Assembly: GCA_030068075.1 (NCBI GenBank)
Contig: CM057827.1
Coordinates: 73,980,500 to 74,044,499, forward strand
Origin: Paguma larvata
Taxonomy: Eukaryota > Chordata > Mammalia > Carnivora > Viverridae
Direction: 5' to 3'
Length of the DNA: 64,000 nucleotides
Within the stretch, counting starts at the first letter, position 1, and each line of letters begins with the position of its first letter. Made by a program: the position numbers and the translations under genes. Of this stretch, positions 24,438-36,914 are shown piece by piece. Under the pieces are notes generated by a model. The model was not told the origin of the DNA and ran no database searches. It saw only the letters and a program-made list of their open reading frames with translations.

Positions 24438-24885
24438 ATAAAGTATTACTCAGCAATGAAAAAGAATGAAATATTGCCATTTGCAACAACTTGGATGGAA
24501 CTAGGGAGTATTGTTCTAAGCAAAATTAGTCATCAGAGAAAGACAGATACCATATGACTTCACTCATATGTGGAATTTACAATATAAAAGAGATGAATAT
24601 AAGAGAAGAGAAGCAAAAGTAATATAAAAAAAGGGAGGGACAAAACATAAGAGACTCATAGAGAGTACAAACTGAGGGTTTCTAAAGGGACCATCAGTGG
24701 GGAAAGGGGCTAAATGGGCAAGAGGAATTAAGGAAAACAATTGTTGGGGTGAACACGATGTTATACATAGGGGGATGAATCATGAGAAACTACTCCTGAA
24801 ATCATTTGCACTATGTGCTAACTCACTTGGATGTAAATTAAAAAATGAAAATAAATAAATTTTAAAAATATACACCAAAAAGAAA
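24050..24885 (+). mobile_element. LINE-1 3' end fragment with microsatellite, unit A only
   Basis: ORF2 end: CTCCTGGCGGGAATACAAACT, CAGCAATGAAAAAGAATGAA near 24450, CTTGGATGGAACTAGGGAG near 24490. The 3' UTR ends AAAATAAATAAATTTTAAAA near 24870. A (CA)n-(TA)n microsatellite at 24301-24428 sits inside it and creates spurious frames on both strands. Confidence 0.88.
24301..24428 (+). repeat. Compound (CA)n/(TA)n microsatellite
   Basis: ACAC runs followed by ATATAT runs, embedded at the point in the L1 ORF2 end where another microsatellite also sits in the L1 at 27790-27970. Confidence 0.95.
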
Positions 24886-24912
24886 GAAATAAAGAGTTAC
24901 TTCCTGCATTAA

Positions 24913-26075
24913 AAACAATAGCCAAACCAGTGGCTACTTACAGAACTTCCTTGGAAACCCTCAGGAAAATTATTGCCTAAATTATGATGACTGCAACAAG
25001 CTGGAAATAAACTAGGTTAATGAAAAATAAGCTTGCCTCTTTTGTTTCATTATCCTTCATTTCTAGATTTCTATGAAACACTCTTACTTCAAAGATATCA
25101 ATCTGAGCACAAATATTTTCGGGTTCACAGGAATTCCACAAAGATATTTGGGTTGTGAAGATTTTCAGTTGCAGTTCACAACACAGCCAAAGTATCTCTG
25201 TTAATTGTTGTTGCATTGCATTATATTTATAAAATATATAAATTATTTACATATATATATTTCTATATACACATTGTTTACAAAATGAGATCATACTATA
25301 CAAGGTGCATGTAATCTGCCTTTTGTTCACTTAAATAATCAATATTTCCCATGTTTTCTCAAACATCATTAATTGGTAGTGAAATGTTACATTGTAAAAT
25401 TCCTATAATTCATTTCAGAGAGTAAGCCCCAACTGTAAGACATTTAGAATGCTTTAATTATTTTGCATATACTGTAATGTTACTATAAAGACTTTATAGC
25501 ATACACATTATCATTCCAATACAATAAATTCTAGGAAGTAGAAGATATGACTCAAATGTTCTGTACATCATAAAGTTTTGACCCAGAGTCAAAGGAGAAA
25601 TTTTTTGGACTATAGAGTACTTTTAGGGGTAGACAGAGAGATGACCAAGTGGCTTAAGTATTTGGGAGGAAAACAGTACAGTAGGCAATGTTCAATGTTC
25701 AATGAAAGAGTCCCTTGCCTAAAAATCTTCACTCAGTACAGTTTGCTACATGACCTGAAATTCCACTACTTTTTTTCAGTCTTTTAGTGATAAAACCATT
25801 TGCTTTTAATAAATTCATTATTTGAATATACAAAAATATAAATGGTAATACATTTGCTTCTTTTTAGTCAGGCATATTATACCATGAAAGAGTTTATTAA
25901 CTCTTCTCTTCTATGACAACCATCTGAAGTCAAATCCCTATAGAAAAGATGTCATGATGAGTGTGGAGATCAGGAATAGACAGGGAAAAGACAGAGAAAG
26001 AGGAGAAATATGACCTAGAAACACCAAGATTTTACACAATTTCTAATTTTTAGATAAGCTTTGATTACACTGTAA
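24913..26075. other. Spacer without recognisable gene (unit A)
   Basis: Homologous to unit B from 48930, except that about 25160-25815 is missing in B. No gene seen. Confidence 0.5.
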
Positions 26076-26158
26076 TGAACTGAGAGTCTACACCTCAAAT
26101 GATTACTACACTGTATGTTAATTAGCTTGGGTTTAAATAAAATTACAAAAGAAAGAAG
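26076..26158 (+). mobile_element. Short LINE-1 3' terminus (unit A)
   Basis: Ends in the L1 3' signature ACTGTATGTTAATTAGCTTG and AAATAAAATTACAAAA. Copy in B at 49430-49516. Confidence 0.6.
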
Positions 26159-26308
26159 ACCAGCTTTGGAAGTTTTATTTGTGTAACAGGAAAATGGATC
26201 CAACTATATGACACTGCACCTGAAGAAATGGGGTACTAGCTGGAATCCCAAAATCTGCAATTGCTGCTATCCAGCACACTCACATTCCGAAACAAATAGA
26301 CTCTAGTC

Positions 26309-26640
26309 GATCCTTGAACAATATGGGTTGAACTGCTCAAGCACACCTTTAGGTCAATTTCTATCAAAACTTGCAATATACCACTTTAAAATGTATTTTC
26401 TCTTCCTTATTATTTTCTTAAAACAATTCAGTGTCCTTAATTTACTGCAAGAATACAGTATATAGTATAAATAATCTACAAAAATATGTTTTAATCAACT
26501 GTGTATGTTTTTGGTGAGGCTTCAGGTGAACACTAGGCTTTTAGTTGTTAAGTTTTGGGAGAGTCAAAGTTATACATAGATTTTCGACTATGCAGGGGGT
26601 TAGTACCCCTAATGACTGCTTTGTTCAAGGGTCAAATGTA
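26309..26640 (-). mobile_element. MER2-like DNA transposon, near full length (unit A)
   Basis: Bounded by the inverted ends GATCCTTGAACAATATGGG (left) and TTGTTCAAGGGTCAA (right), with internal AGGCTTTTAGTTGTTAAGTT. Resembles MER2 as I remember it. Copy in B at 49672-50006. Confidence 0.65.
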
Positions 26641-27440
26641 TTGTCTCTAGTCCACATACAGACTTTGCAAATGTTCATAGAAACTCAATTCACCAACACC
26701 TGCAAAACCCTAAATGGATAAGCGAACTGTGATATAGTCCTATGTTGAGCAATAAACAGGAATAAAGTAAGATTGGCAAATCATCTCCTAAGAGACACAG
26801 CAATAAAATTGGAAAAAGTTTTCAGACAAAAAATACACAAAACAAACTAAAAACTTTAAACTATTAAAGTCTATGGAAAATAACCAGAGGGCATAAAACA
26901 AATTGAAACTGTTTATTCAAGAATCTCCATGAGTCTCTGACATTTAAGCCAGAGTCTCCAATTTTCCCAGCTCTGTGCTGTGAAAGTTCCTTGCGACACA
27001 GGTGCTGCATCCCATATGGAGAGGCAACTCCCATTGTCCCTCTAAGCTGCAGAACTGGGACAAAGAAATTATATCCCAGGTGGTACCAAGGGAGGCCTTG
27101 ACACTGGTGGCTCCCATCTCCCCTCTTAGCTCTGGCTTCATGGTATGGAGATCTGCCCAGGATAAGCATTACAGATAAAAAGGGGCTGGACGTCCTGCCT
27201 GAGGGAAGTGACTTTATATGAAGACAAATGCAGAAAATCTATGTTCAGGGCCTATTGTTTGAAATAATCAAGGTCTCAGTGGAGACATCTTTAACAATAC
27301 TATAAAAAATATTTTAAAGCAATCCTATGAAAAACTACATGCCAAGAGATTAGGTAACTTATAGGAAATGGACAAATGCCTAAAATGACAGAGTACGAAA
27401 TAGAAAACCTAAAGAGACATATAAGAAATAGAGAGTTTGT
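26641..27440. other. Unit A right end
   Basis: Matches 50006-50790 of unit B. Short frames (e.g. 26864-27169 minus) are interrupted in B. No gene is supported. Confidence 0.5.
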
Positions 27441-27445
27441 TACCA

Positions 27446-27910
27446 TTTTTTAAAAAATAATTTATTGCTAAATTGGTTTTCATACAACACCCAGTGCTCA
27501 TGCCAACAAGTGCCCTCCTCTGTGCCCGTCACCCACTCTCCCCGCTCCCACACTCCTGTCACTCCTCAGTTTATTCTTAGTCTTTAAGAGTCTCTTATGT
27601 TTTGTTTTTCTCTCTCTCTGTGTTTTTTTCCTTTCCCCTCTTCCCCTCCCCCATGGTTTTCTACTAAGTCTCTCAAAATCCACCTATGCATGGAAACATA
27701 TGGTATCTGTCTTTCTCTGACTGACTTATTTCACTTAGCATAATCCCCTCCAGGTCCATCCATGTTGCTACGAATGGCCAGATTTCATTCTTCCCCATTA
27801 CTGCATATATACACACAATGTGTATATACATATATATACATATATATACCACATATGTGTATATATATATGTACATAGGTACATATATATGTACCTATGT
27901 ATATACATAG

Positions 27911-27971
<61 letters not shown>

Positions 27972-30900
27972 ACATCTTCTTTATCCATTCATCAGTTGAT
28001 GGACACTTAGTCTCTTTCCATGATTTGTCTATTTGTCTATGAACATTGAGGTACACGTGTCCCTATGCATCAGCACTCCTATATCTCTTGGATCGATTCC
28101 TAGCAGGGCTATTGCTGGGTCATAGGGTAGTTCTATCTGCATTTTTTTGAGAAACCTCCATGCCGTTTTCCAGAGCGGCTGCACTAGTTTACATTCCCAC
28201 CACAGTGTAAGAGGGTACTGGCTTCTCCACATCCTCGCCAGCATCTATAGTTTCCTGATTTATTCATTTTAGCCACTCTAACCGGTGGGAGGTGGAGACT
28301 CAGTGTGGTTTTGATTTGTATTTCCCTGATGATGAGTGACATTGAGCATCGTTTCATAAGTCTGTTGGACATCTAGATGTCATCTTTGGAGAATGTTCAT
28401 ATCTTCGCCCATGTCTTCACTGGATTATTCATTTTTCTGGTGTGGAGTTGGGTAAGTTCTTTATATATTTTAGATACTAGTCCTTTATCCGATATGTCAT
28501 TTGCAATTATCTTTTCCCATTCTGTCAGTTGTCTATTAGTTTTGATGGTTGTTACCTTTGCCATGCAGAAGCTTTTTATCTTGATGAGGTACCAATAGTT
28601 CATTTTTGCTCGTCTTTGGAGATGTGTTGCATAGGAAATTGCTGCGGCTCAGGTCAAAAAGGTTTTTTTTCTGCTTTCTCCTCTAGGATTTTGATGGTTT
28701 CCTGTAATATTCAGGTCCTTCATCCCTTTTGTGTTTATTTTTGTGAGTGGTGAAAGAAAGTGGTCTAGTTTCATTCTTTTGCATGTTGCTGTCCAGTTCT
28801 CCCAGCACCATTTGTTAAAGAGGCTGTCTTTTGTCTATTGCATAATTTTCTCAGCTTCATCAAAGATTAGTTGGCCATATGTTTGTGGGTCCATTTCTGG
28901 GTTCTCTACTTTATTCCATTGGTCTATGTGTCTGTTCTTGTGTCAATACCATGCTGTCTTGATGATTACCGCTTTGTAGTCGAGGGTAAAATCTGGGATT
29001 GTGATGCCTCCCGCTTTGGTTTTCTTCCTCAATATTACTCTGGCTATTCAGGGTCTTTTGTGGTTCCATACAAATTTTAGGATTGTTTGCTCTAGTTTTG
29101 AGAAGAATTCTGGTGCAATTTTGATTAGGATTGCATTGAATGTATAGATTACATTGGGTACTATTGCCATTTTAACAGTATTCATTCTTCTAATCCATGA
29201 GCATGGGATGTTTTTCCATTTCCTTGTGTCTTCCTCAATTGCCTGCCTAAGTTTTTTATAGTTTTCAACATAGAGATTTTTTACATCTTTGGTTAGGTTT
29301 ATTCTTAGGTATTTTATGGTGCTTGGTGCAACTGTGAAAGGGATTCACTTCTTTAGATCTCTTTCTATTGCTTCTTGCTGGTCTAAAGGAATGCAACCGA
29401 TTTCCGTATATTGATTTTGTATCCTGCAACTTTGCCAAATTCATGGATCAGTTCTAGTAGGCTTTTGGTAGATTCGGTCGGGTTTGCAAGTAAAAATATC
29501 ATGTCATTTATGAAAAGTGAAAGGTTGCCTTCATACTTGCCTATCCTGATGCCTTTTATTTTGCTTTGTTGTCTGATTGCTGATGCTAGGACCACAGCAC
29601 TCTTAAATAGCAATGGTGAGAGTGGACATCTCTGTCATGTTCCTGATCTCAGGGGGAAGGCTCTCAGTTTTTCCCCACTGAGGATGATGTTAGCTGTGGG
29701 ATTTTCATAAATGGCTTTTATGATGCCTAAGTATGCTCCTCCTATCCTGACTTTCTCGAGAGCTTTTATTAGGACAGGATGCCGTATTTTGTCAAATTCT
29801 GAGGGATTGGTTGTAATCACTCTCTTTTCATTTGTGATTTTATGAATTTGGGTTCTCTGTCTTTTCTTTTTCAGAAGCCTGGCTAGAGGTTTGTCTATTT
29901 TGTTTATTTTTTCAAAGAACCAGCTCTTGGTTTCATTGATCTGTTCCACTACTTTTTCTGTTTCCATATGATTAATTCATGCCCTGATCTTTATTATTTC
30001 TCTCTTTCTTCTGAGTTTGGGTTGTTTTAGCTGTTCTGCTTCTAGTTCTTTAGGCGTGCTATTAGAATTTGTGTTAGTGATTTTTCTTGTTTTTTGAAAT
30101 GGGCCTGGATTGCAATATCTTACCTTCTCAGAATTTCCTTTACCGCAGCCCAAAGCGTTTGGATTGGTGTACTTTCATTTTTAATTGTTTCTACGTATTT
30201 TTTAATTTCTTCTCTGATTGCTTGGTTGACCCACTCGTCTTTTAGTAGGTTGTTCTTTAACCTCCATGTTTTTGAGTAATTTCCAGACTTTTTCCTGTGC
30301 AATTTCAAGTTTCAAAGCATTGTGATCTGAAAGTGTGCATGGTATGATCTCAATTCTTATATATATATTCAGAGCTTCCCTATGCACCAGAATGAGGTAT
30401 ATCTTGGAAAATGTTCCATGTGCAGTTGAGAAGAATATAAATCCTTTGCTTCTGGATGACGGACCCTGAAGATGTCAGTTAGGCCCATCTGTTCTAATGT
30501 GTCATTCAGGGCCACTGTTTCTGTGTTGATTTTATGTGTAGTGGATCTATCCAATGCTGGGAATGTTAAGGTCCCCTACAATTAGGACATTTTTATCAAT
30601 AAGGCTGCTTATGTTTGTAAGTAGTTGTTTTACAAAATTGGGTGCCCCTGAATTCGGCATGTAGATATTTATAATTGTTAGCTCTTCTTTCTGGATGGTC
30701 CCTGTAATTATTATATAATATCCTTTTTCATCTCTTACTACAACATTTATTTTAAAGTCTAGTTTGTCTGATATATGTCACTACTCCAGCTTTCTTCTGA
30801 CTTCCAGTAACTTGGTAGATAGTCATCTATCCCCTCACTTTCAATATGAAGGTGTCCTCAGGTCTAAAATGAGTCTCTTAAAGAGAGCAAATAAATGGGT

Positions 30901-32160
30901 CTTGTGTTTTAATATACTGTGTTACCCTATGTCATTTGTTGGCACATGTAGTCCATTTACATTCAGTGTTAATATTGAAAAATATGGGTTTAGAGTCACT
31001 GTGTTATCTGTAGGTTTCATGCTTCTAAAGATGTCTTTAGTACTCTGTGTTTTTGCAACTTTTCCTTCATAGAGTGCCCTCAGGATCTCTTGTAATGCTG
31101 GCTTATTTGTGACGAATTCTTTCAGATTTTGTTTGTTGGGGAAAACCTTGATCTCTCCTTCTATTCTGAATGACAGACTGCCCAGATAAAGGATTCTTGG
31201 TTGCATATCCTTCCTGTTCCTCACATTGAAGATTTCCTGCCATTGCTTTCTGACTTGCCAAGTTTCTGTAGATAGGTCTGCTACAACCCTTATGTGTCTA
31301 CCTTTGTATATTAAAACCTGTTTTTTCCTAGCTGCTTTCACAATTCTCTCTCTGTCTTTTTATTTTGCCATTTTCACTATGATGTGTTGTGCAGAAGGTC
31401 TATTCAGGTTCCGTCTAAGGGGAGTTCTCTGTGCCTCTTGAAAATCCATGCCCTTTTCCTTCCTAATGTTGGGGTATTTCTCAGCAATGATTTGTTCAAG
31501 TATCCCTTCGACTCCTTTCTCTCTCTTTTCTTCCTCTGGAAATCCTATGATAGAGATATTGTTTTGCTTGAGTGTATCACTCAGCTCTCGAATTCTCCTT
31601 TCCTGTTCCTGAACCAGATTCTCCCTCTTTTTCTCTGCTTCCTCTTTTTCCGTAATTTTATCTTTTAATTCACCTATTGTCTCTTCCGCCTCTTCAACTC
31701 GCACTGTGGCCACCTCCAATATATTTTGTACCTCATTTAACGAATTTTTTAATTCATCCTGACTGTCTTTAAGGTCCTTGATCTTTGCTGTGAGGGACCC
31801 CTTACATTCTTCTATTCTTTTTGCAAACCCAGGGATTATTTTTATGTTTACCATTCTATATTCATGTATGTTATGTTGCTTATATCTGTTTTCATCAATT
31901 CTTGAGCTGTCACTACTTCCTGCAGTTTCTTTTCAGGAGAATTCTTCCATTTCGTTGTATGGGCTAGGTGTGTTTTGGATTGTTTCTAGAGGTCTCCATT
32001 TCCTGGGGCATTTTCTGGGTATCACTTTCTTTTCCTTGCAGACAGCAACACCTTTCCTCCCAGGTTCTTGGGGTTGAGAGTTCTTTGGTTTCAGTTCCTC
32101 TTAGTTTGAAAAACATGGGATTACTGGGTCCCCCTACTCCTCCACCATGTTGTCCCTCCC
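27446..32160 (-). mobile_element. LINE-1 (younger feline-type L1) between units A and B
   Basis: On the minus strand it reads from a 5' region at about 32.1 kb to the 3' end at 27.45 kb. The ORF1 piece at 31360-31854 has a coiled-coil-like stretch (ELKDKITEKEEAEKKREN) and RRM-side motif FQEAQRTPLRRNLNRPSA. The ORF1 C-terminal domain and the start of ORF2 (FSILTLNVNGLHV, endonuclease N-terminus) fall in the open frame 30922-31341. ORF2 lacks about 600 bp that the copy at 1-4135 retains (join near 29799), its YADD box reads FIND, and its frames are broken, so it is inactive. A TA-rich microsatellite interrupts its 3' part. Confidence 0.94.
27790..27970 (+). repeat. TA-rich microsatellite with a 30-bp perfect palindrome
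   Basis: Long (TA)n tract within the L1. Positions 27872-27901 form a perfect 30-bp palindrome (arms TACATAGGTACATAT and ATATGTACCTATGTA). Confidence 0.92.
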
Positions 32161-32265
32161 CCCAAAAAAACTTTATAACAAATTCTACTTGAACTACTGG
32201 ACATAAATAAATAGACATTTATTGAACTTGGCCATACTTATTTAGGCCATACTTGAACATAGGCA

Positions 32266-32291
32266 TAAATAAATAAATAAATAAATAAATA
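32266..32291 (+). repeat. (AAAT)n microsatellite, unit B
   Basis: AAATAAATAAAT run at the point homologous to the (GAAA)n tracts of units A and C. Confidence 0.95.
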
Positions 32292-32460
32292 GAAAAAGGA
32301 ATCTACACAGACCTTATCCTTTCCTAAAATTTAATTCAAAATGGTACACAGAGATACAGTGAAGTGCACACATATAAATCTTTTAGAAGATAACAGGAAA
32401 AAACCTAGATGACCTTGTGTGTGGTAGTGACTTTTTATAACTATTAATTTTTTTAAGACG

Positions 32461-32573
32461 GTTTAATGCCCAATGCATTACACAACACAGAGCTTGAACT
32501 CAAAACCCTGAGTTCAAAATCTGTTCTCAGATCATGAGTTAGCCACTTAACCGACTGAGCCACCCAAGTGCCC
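32461..32573 (-). mobile_element. Carnivore tRNA-SINE, degenerate (unit B)
   Basis: Homologue of the SINE at 4433. The right end reads GACTGAGCCACCCAAGTGCC. Confidence 0.82.
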
Positions 32574-32931
32574 CAACAAATACCAAAGATATACTCCATA
32601 AAATACCAAAGGCACAGTCCATAAAAGAAATAACTGACAGGCTGGACACATGAAAATTTTGAGCTTTTGCTCTGCAAAAGACAATGCCAAGAAAATGGGA
32701 AGATAAGCCACAAAGGGAGAAAATATTTGCAAAAGATATATCCGATAAAGGACTGTTACCCTATGTACTCAAAGACCTCTTTGAACTCAACAATAAAAAA
32801 CAACATGATTTAAAAATGGGCAAAACACCTGAACAAAAACCTCATGAAAGAATATATACAGATGGCAAATAAGAATGTGAAAATATGTTCATCATCATAC
32901 ATCATTAAGGAAATAAAAATTAATACAACAA

Positions 32932-33178
32932 GTGGTGCCTGCGAGACCCAGTTAAGGGAGGATCTACTCGTGATTTTGGCTCAGGTCATGATTTCATGGT
33001 TCATGGGTTTAAGCCCTAGGTCAAGCTCCACATCAGATCTGTGCCTACAGCATGAGACTGATTGGGACTCTCTCTCTGTCTCTCTCTCACTCTCACTCTC
33101 TTTCTCTCTCACTGCCCATCCTCACTCATGCATGCTTTTTCTCTCCCTCAAAATAGATAAACTTTAAATAAAATTGAA
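32932..33178 (+). mobile_element. Carnivore tRNA-SINE (unit B)
   Basis: GTGGTGCCTGCGAGACCCAG head, CT-rich block at 33065-33150. Homologue of 4901. Confidence 0.88.
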
Positions 33179-33190
33179 AATAATAAGATA

Positions 33191-33395
33191 GGGGTGGCTG
33201 GGCGGCTCAGTTGGTTAAACATCTGACTTCAACCCAGGTCATGATCTCGTGGTCCATGGGTTCGAATCCTGAGTCAAGCTCTGTGCTGAAAGCACAGAAA
33301 TTAGAGCTTCAGATTCAGTGTCTCCCTCTCTCTGTTCCTGCCCTGCCTGTGCTCTGTCTCTCTCTCTCTCAAAAATAAATGAACATTAGTGAATT
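33191..33395 (+). mobile_element. Carnivore tRNA-SINE (unit B)
   Basis: GGGGTGGCTGGGCGGCTCAG head, GGTTCGAATCC B box. Its left edge (33181-33195) is the empty version of the L1 target used in unit C. Confidence 0.93.
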
Positions 33396-34315
33396 TTTAT
33401 TAGAAAAAGAAAATAAAATAAAACAACAACGAGATCCACTCTGAACCCATTGGGATGACTAAATCCATACACTGATGAGATCAAATCCATACATTGATGG
33501 AGCAATATGAACTTAATTCTGAAGGAAACGCAAAGAGATAGGGACACTTTAAAGATAATTTGCAGTTCCATAGAAAACTAAACAAACTCTTACCATTTAA
33601 TCCAGCAACTATGCTTCTTGGTATTTACCTAAATAACCTGGAAAAAAAACCTGCATACCAGGTTCACAGCAGTTTTTTTTTTTTTTTTCATAATTGTCCC
33701 AACTTGGAATCAACCAGGATCTTTGGATGGTGAATGGATAAATAAACTATAGTACATCCAGAAAATAAAATATTATTCAGTGCTAAAAGGAAATAAGCTA
33801 CCAAGTTTCAAAAAAAAAAAAAAAAAAAAAAAAGACATGGAGGAAATTTAAATCCATATTACCAAGCGAAAAAAGCCAAGGTTAAAAGGGTAAATTTTGC
33901 ATGATTCCAAATATATGCCATTCTGGAAAAGCAAAACTAAGGAATCAATAAAATTAGTACATGTCAGGGGTCAGAAAATAGGGAAAGATAGACAAAGCAA
34001 AGATGATTTCAGGGAACTGAAACTCTACTGTCTGTAATACTATAATGGTGAGAACTTGTCATTACACATTTGCCAAAATCTATAGAATGTAAACACCAAA
34101 AGTGAACCCTAATGTAAACGATGGACTCTAAGTGAATGTGATGTGTCAGTGTGAGCTCACTAATTGTAAGATATGTTCTTCTGTGGCATTGAATGTTTAC
34201 TCTTGGGGTGCAGGAGGTATATGGGAACTCTGTACAATCCATTCAATTTTGCTGTAAATCTAAAACGACTTTAAAAGAAAAGTCTATTTTTAAAAAATGT
34301 TTTTAAAGAATAAGG

Positions 34316-34515
34316 GACGACTGCATGGCACACCTTGATCTGATCAGTTCAAATCTCGATTTCAGGATTCATGGATTAATGCCTTGTATAAGATTCTGCA
34401 CTGAGCATGCAGATTCTGCTTGGGATTCTGTCTCTCCTTCTCTCTCTGTCCCTCCCTGGTGTGTGCTCGTTCACTCTCTTTTTCAAAATAAACAAACAAA
34501 CTCAAAAAATCTTTA
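34316..34515 (+). mobile_element. Carnivore tRNA-SINE, degenerate (unit B)
   Basis: Homologue of 6285: the tRNA-like part is partly lost, with CT block and AAAATAAACAAACAAAC tail. Confidence 0.82.
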
Positions 34516-34796
34516 ATGAAAACTGTTAAAATTGTTTAAATACTAAAGGGATTGACAAACACATAAACACAAATCCAAAGAAATAATCCGTGGCTATTTT
34601 CATATCCAAGTATGTATCAGAGGAAAGAATATTACCAGGGATAAAGAATGTCTTTTCATATTGAGTAAGAAATCAATTAATCAGGAAGCAGTAACAATTT
34701 AATTATTTATGTTCCTAATAACAGAGTTTTAAAACATATGAAGCAAAAACTGATAGAGCTGCAAGTAGAAATAAGTTTTAAGGATATATTCAGAGA

Positions 34797-35018
34797 GGGG
34801 TGGCTCAGTCGGCTAAGCATCCGACCTCAGCTCAAGTCATGATCTCATAGTTTGTGGGTTCAAATTCCCCATCAGGCTCTGTGCTGAGAGCACAGACCAT
34901 GGAGCCTGCTTTGGATTCTGTGTCTCCCTCTCTCTCTGCCCCTTTTCTGCACATGCTCTGTCTCTCTGTGTCTCTCTGTCGCTCTCAAAAATAAACATTT
35001 ATATAAAAAAAATAAAGA
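34797..35018 (+). mobile_element. Carnivore tRNA-SINE (unit B)
   Basis: Homologue of 6754, missing about 9 bp of the head (starts GGGGTGGCTCAGTCGG). Flanked by GATATATTCAGAGA and GAATATATTCAGAGA. Confidence 0.93.
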
Positions 35019-35019
35019 A

Positions 35020-36914
35020 TATATTCAGAGAATTGGAAGGTGGAGTCATCAAGAGGACATGACCACCAATTGACCCATGAGTTAGACCTGGGCAACGGGA
35101 GGTTTCTCTTCCCTCCTCTGTATTTAGAATGTGCATTCCACTTACCTTTCTACCTCCCAGAAGCTGCCCCAATGATACAGCCTCGAGAGATTGATTTGGG
35201 GTTGTGACTGTCGGGATACTCTACATGGCTGAACCCACTTAAGGTCTCTATATTGACTTTAATATTAGGCAGGTGGATACAGAGATCTACTCATCATGAG
35301 GTCACCTGTGATTGTGGTGACATAGCATACCAGTCAGGATATGATTTTTCTTGCAACTGGAAGTAAAACCTCAAATGAATTTGATGATATAAATCTAATT
35401 AGAGATTAATATTGCTAATATTGCAGAAGACATCTCCTTAGTATTTATATGTTAAAAGAAAATGGCTTTAAAATTTCACTAATATTTAATGCATAGCTGC
35501 TTGATGTATATTTTTCTTGTCTCTTTGTTCTGATTTCTAGAATATGCAAAAGTTATCCTTGATGAAGTAGTCCCCAAGAGATGTGCAATGTAAATTATTT
35601 TCATGATACTTGTCCTGCCTGGAATACAGAACAGGAAAATATCAGCCTAGGGATTTCATCTAGTGGTGAATATACATCAGGTTGTGGGGAAGTGCTTCCA
35701 CAGATACTGTCTCCACCTAACTGTGGAGGTCATCTCAAGCGTACATCAGAAGAGAAGAGGAAATAGCAATCTGGTCTTCAAGAAAATGTGTGTTTAGTAA
35801 GTTGTCTCATGTTCTCTGTGACTCTCTTTTTTACAATAATATTAAAATATCTGTATGAATCCGTATCACCTATGTGTTCAGAGTTGAGTATGGCTTGTTT
35901 ACCTTCTCACTTAAAGATAATGCGGTTTTTCTCCTACCATCCTATTCCTAAGGGAACTTCTTAGGTCTATTTAACAAAGGTATACATACCACCATCATGC
36001 AGCACCACAGAGACGCCCTCAGTTATGCTTTGGGACATCTCCGTTCTTTGAGGCTTCTGGATATTATCAAGTTCCAGCTCTCTTCACTTAGGTGGATCTA
36101 GCCATTTAAGAGGATAAAGAATCTCAGATAGAGTATTTTTATGCTAAGATAACTTTTAACATAACGACAGAAGTAAAAACAATTATGTGTCTGGTGAGAA
36201 GTGATATAAAACTCAATTGATACAGAAATATGATAAAACTTACAACCTGAGAGTAAAGGAAAGCATCTTAAGCTTCCAAAAAGAACTTGGACTTTCTCCC
36301 TATGCACTTCACGCAGTGTATATGTCACGCAATCCATTATATTCTCTAAGTCTAATTTACTCCTGTAAAATTATAAATGTTGAGAATTTCAGTTTTAGGA
36401 TGATAATACTTTAAATATCTTAGTTGATGAACATTGAGTCTAGAAGAGCATTACAAATATGTTGCTGTATTCTAATACTCCTAAACAATAACTCAATTTG
36501 TCTCCTTTCCTAATTTTTTGTTTCACTGATCCCAAGGTTATCATTAGCCCCTTTGTGAAAATTCTCCAAGTTACAGTGAAGAATCTCAAAGGTGTTTTAA
36601 TAGAATGTGCTTTTGCCTCATGGATGGTTTCCTACAATATTAATAACCCCTCTTGGACAAAAGGAGACTGAAAGGTGAAAATATTGCTAAGTTACTGGAA
36701 AGCAAGCACATTTCTGAAACTTCTTTTGCATGTGTACATCCTACTGGTTGCAGAGAATTTGCTTGTTAATTTGGAGAGAAAATATAAGAGGTTGGCCTTT
36801 TTCCTAAAAACGAGGTAATCTTTTGATTAAACAAACTATTGGCTGTTAAGATTATTGCCAGTAAGTTTTAGACACCGTACTGCTTTAAGTTTCATTTTAA
36901 TGAACAAAGAAGGA
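35020..36914. other. Spacer without recognisable gene (unit B)
   Basis: Homologue of 6983-9129 without the unit-A SINE. The frame at 36098-36337 (minus) has a related frame in C but not at equal length in A; I do not regard it as a gene. Confidence 0.55.

Larger units (their letters stand above)
20641..24912. other. Unit-A-only block (about 4.3 kb)
   Basis: Between the matched flanks TAATACATTTACATG (ends about 20643) and GCCAAACCAGTGGCTACTTA (starts about 24914), unit B has only about 0.94 kb of unrelated sequence. The block holds a SINE (23569), an L1 3' fragment (24050-24880), TA-rich tracts near 20600-20790, and about 2.7 kb I cannot classify. No gene is seen. Confidence 0.7.
4136..27440 (+). 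repeat. Segmental duplication unit A
   Basis: The order of landmarks here recurs at 32165-50790 (unit B), and its first part recurs again from about 51.3 kb (unit C). Shared landmarks are the old L1, five SINEs, MIR, MER2-like relic, L1 3' fragment, OR4K-like exon, L2, MIR, SINE and OR4F-like pseudogene. The OR exon offset is 27,552 bp from A to B and 21,492 bp from B to C. The difference comes largely from the 4.7-kb L1 before unit B and a 4.3-kb stretch present only in A. Unit boundaries are approximate. Confidence 0.93.
32165..34315 (+). mobile_element. Older LINE-1 3' half (unit B), interrupted by SINEs
   Basis: Same element and same SINE interruptions as 4136-6284. It starts at the junction with the younger L1 (CTTTATAACAAATTC). 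All frames are closed. It includes an A-only run at 33810-33833. Confidence 0.8.

Noticed and set aside
24221..24557. Frames across the CA/TA microsatellite (60-109 aa on both strands)
   Set aside because: Low-complexity translation of a dinucleotide repeat in an L1 fragment.
26864..27169. 101-aa minus-strand frame with the look of a unique exon
   Set aside because: The equivalent part of unit B is interrupted, and there are no splice or promoter signals I can defend.
31360..31854. 164-aa coiled-coil protein on the minus strand
   Set aside because: It is the L1 ORF1 fragment, continuous with other L1 sequence, with the frame broken on both sides.
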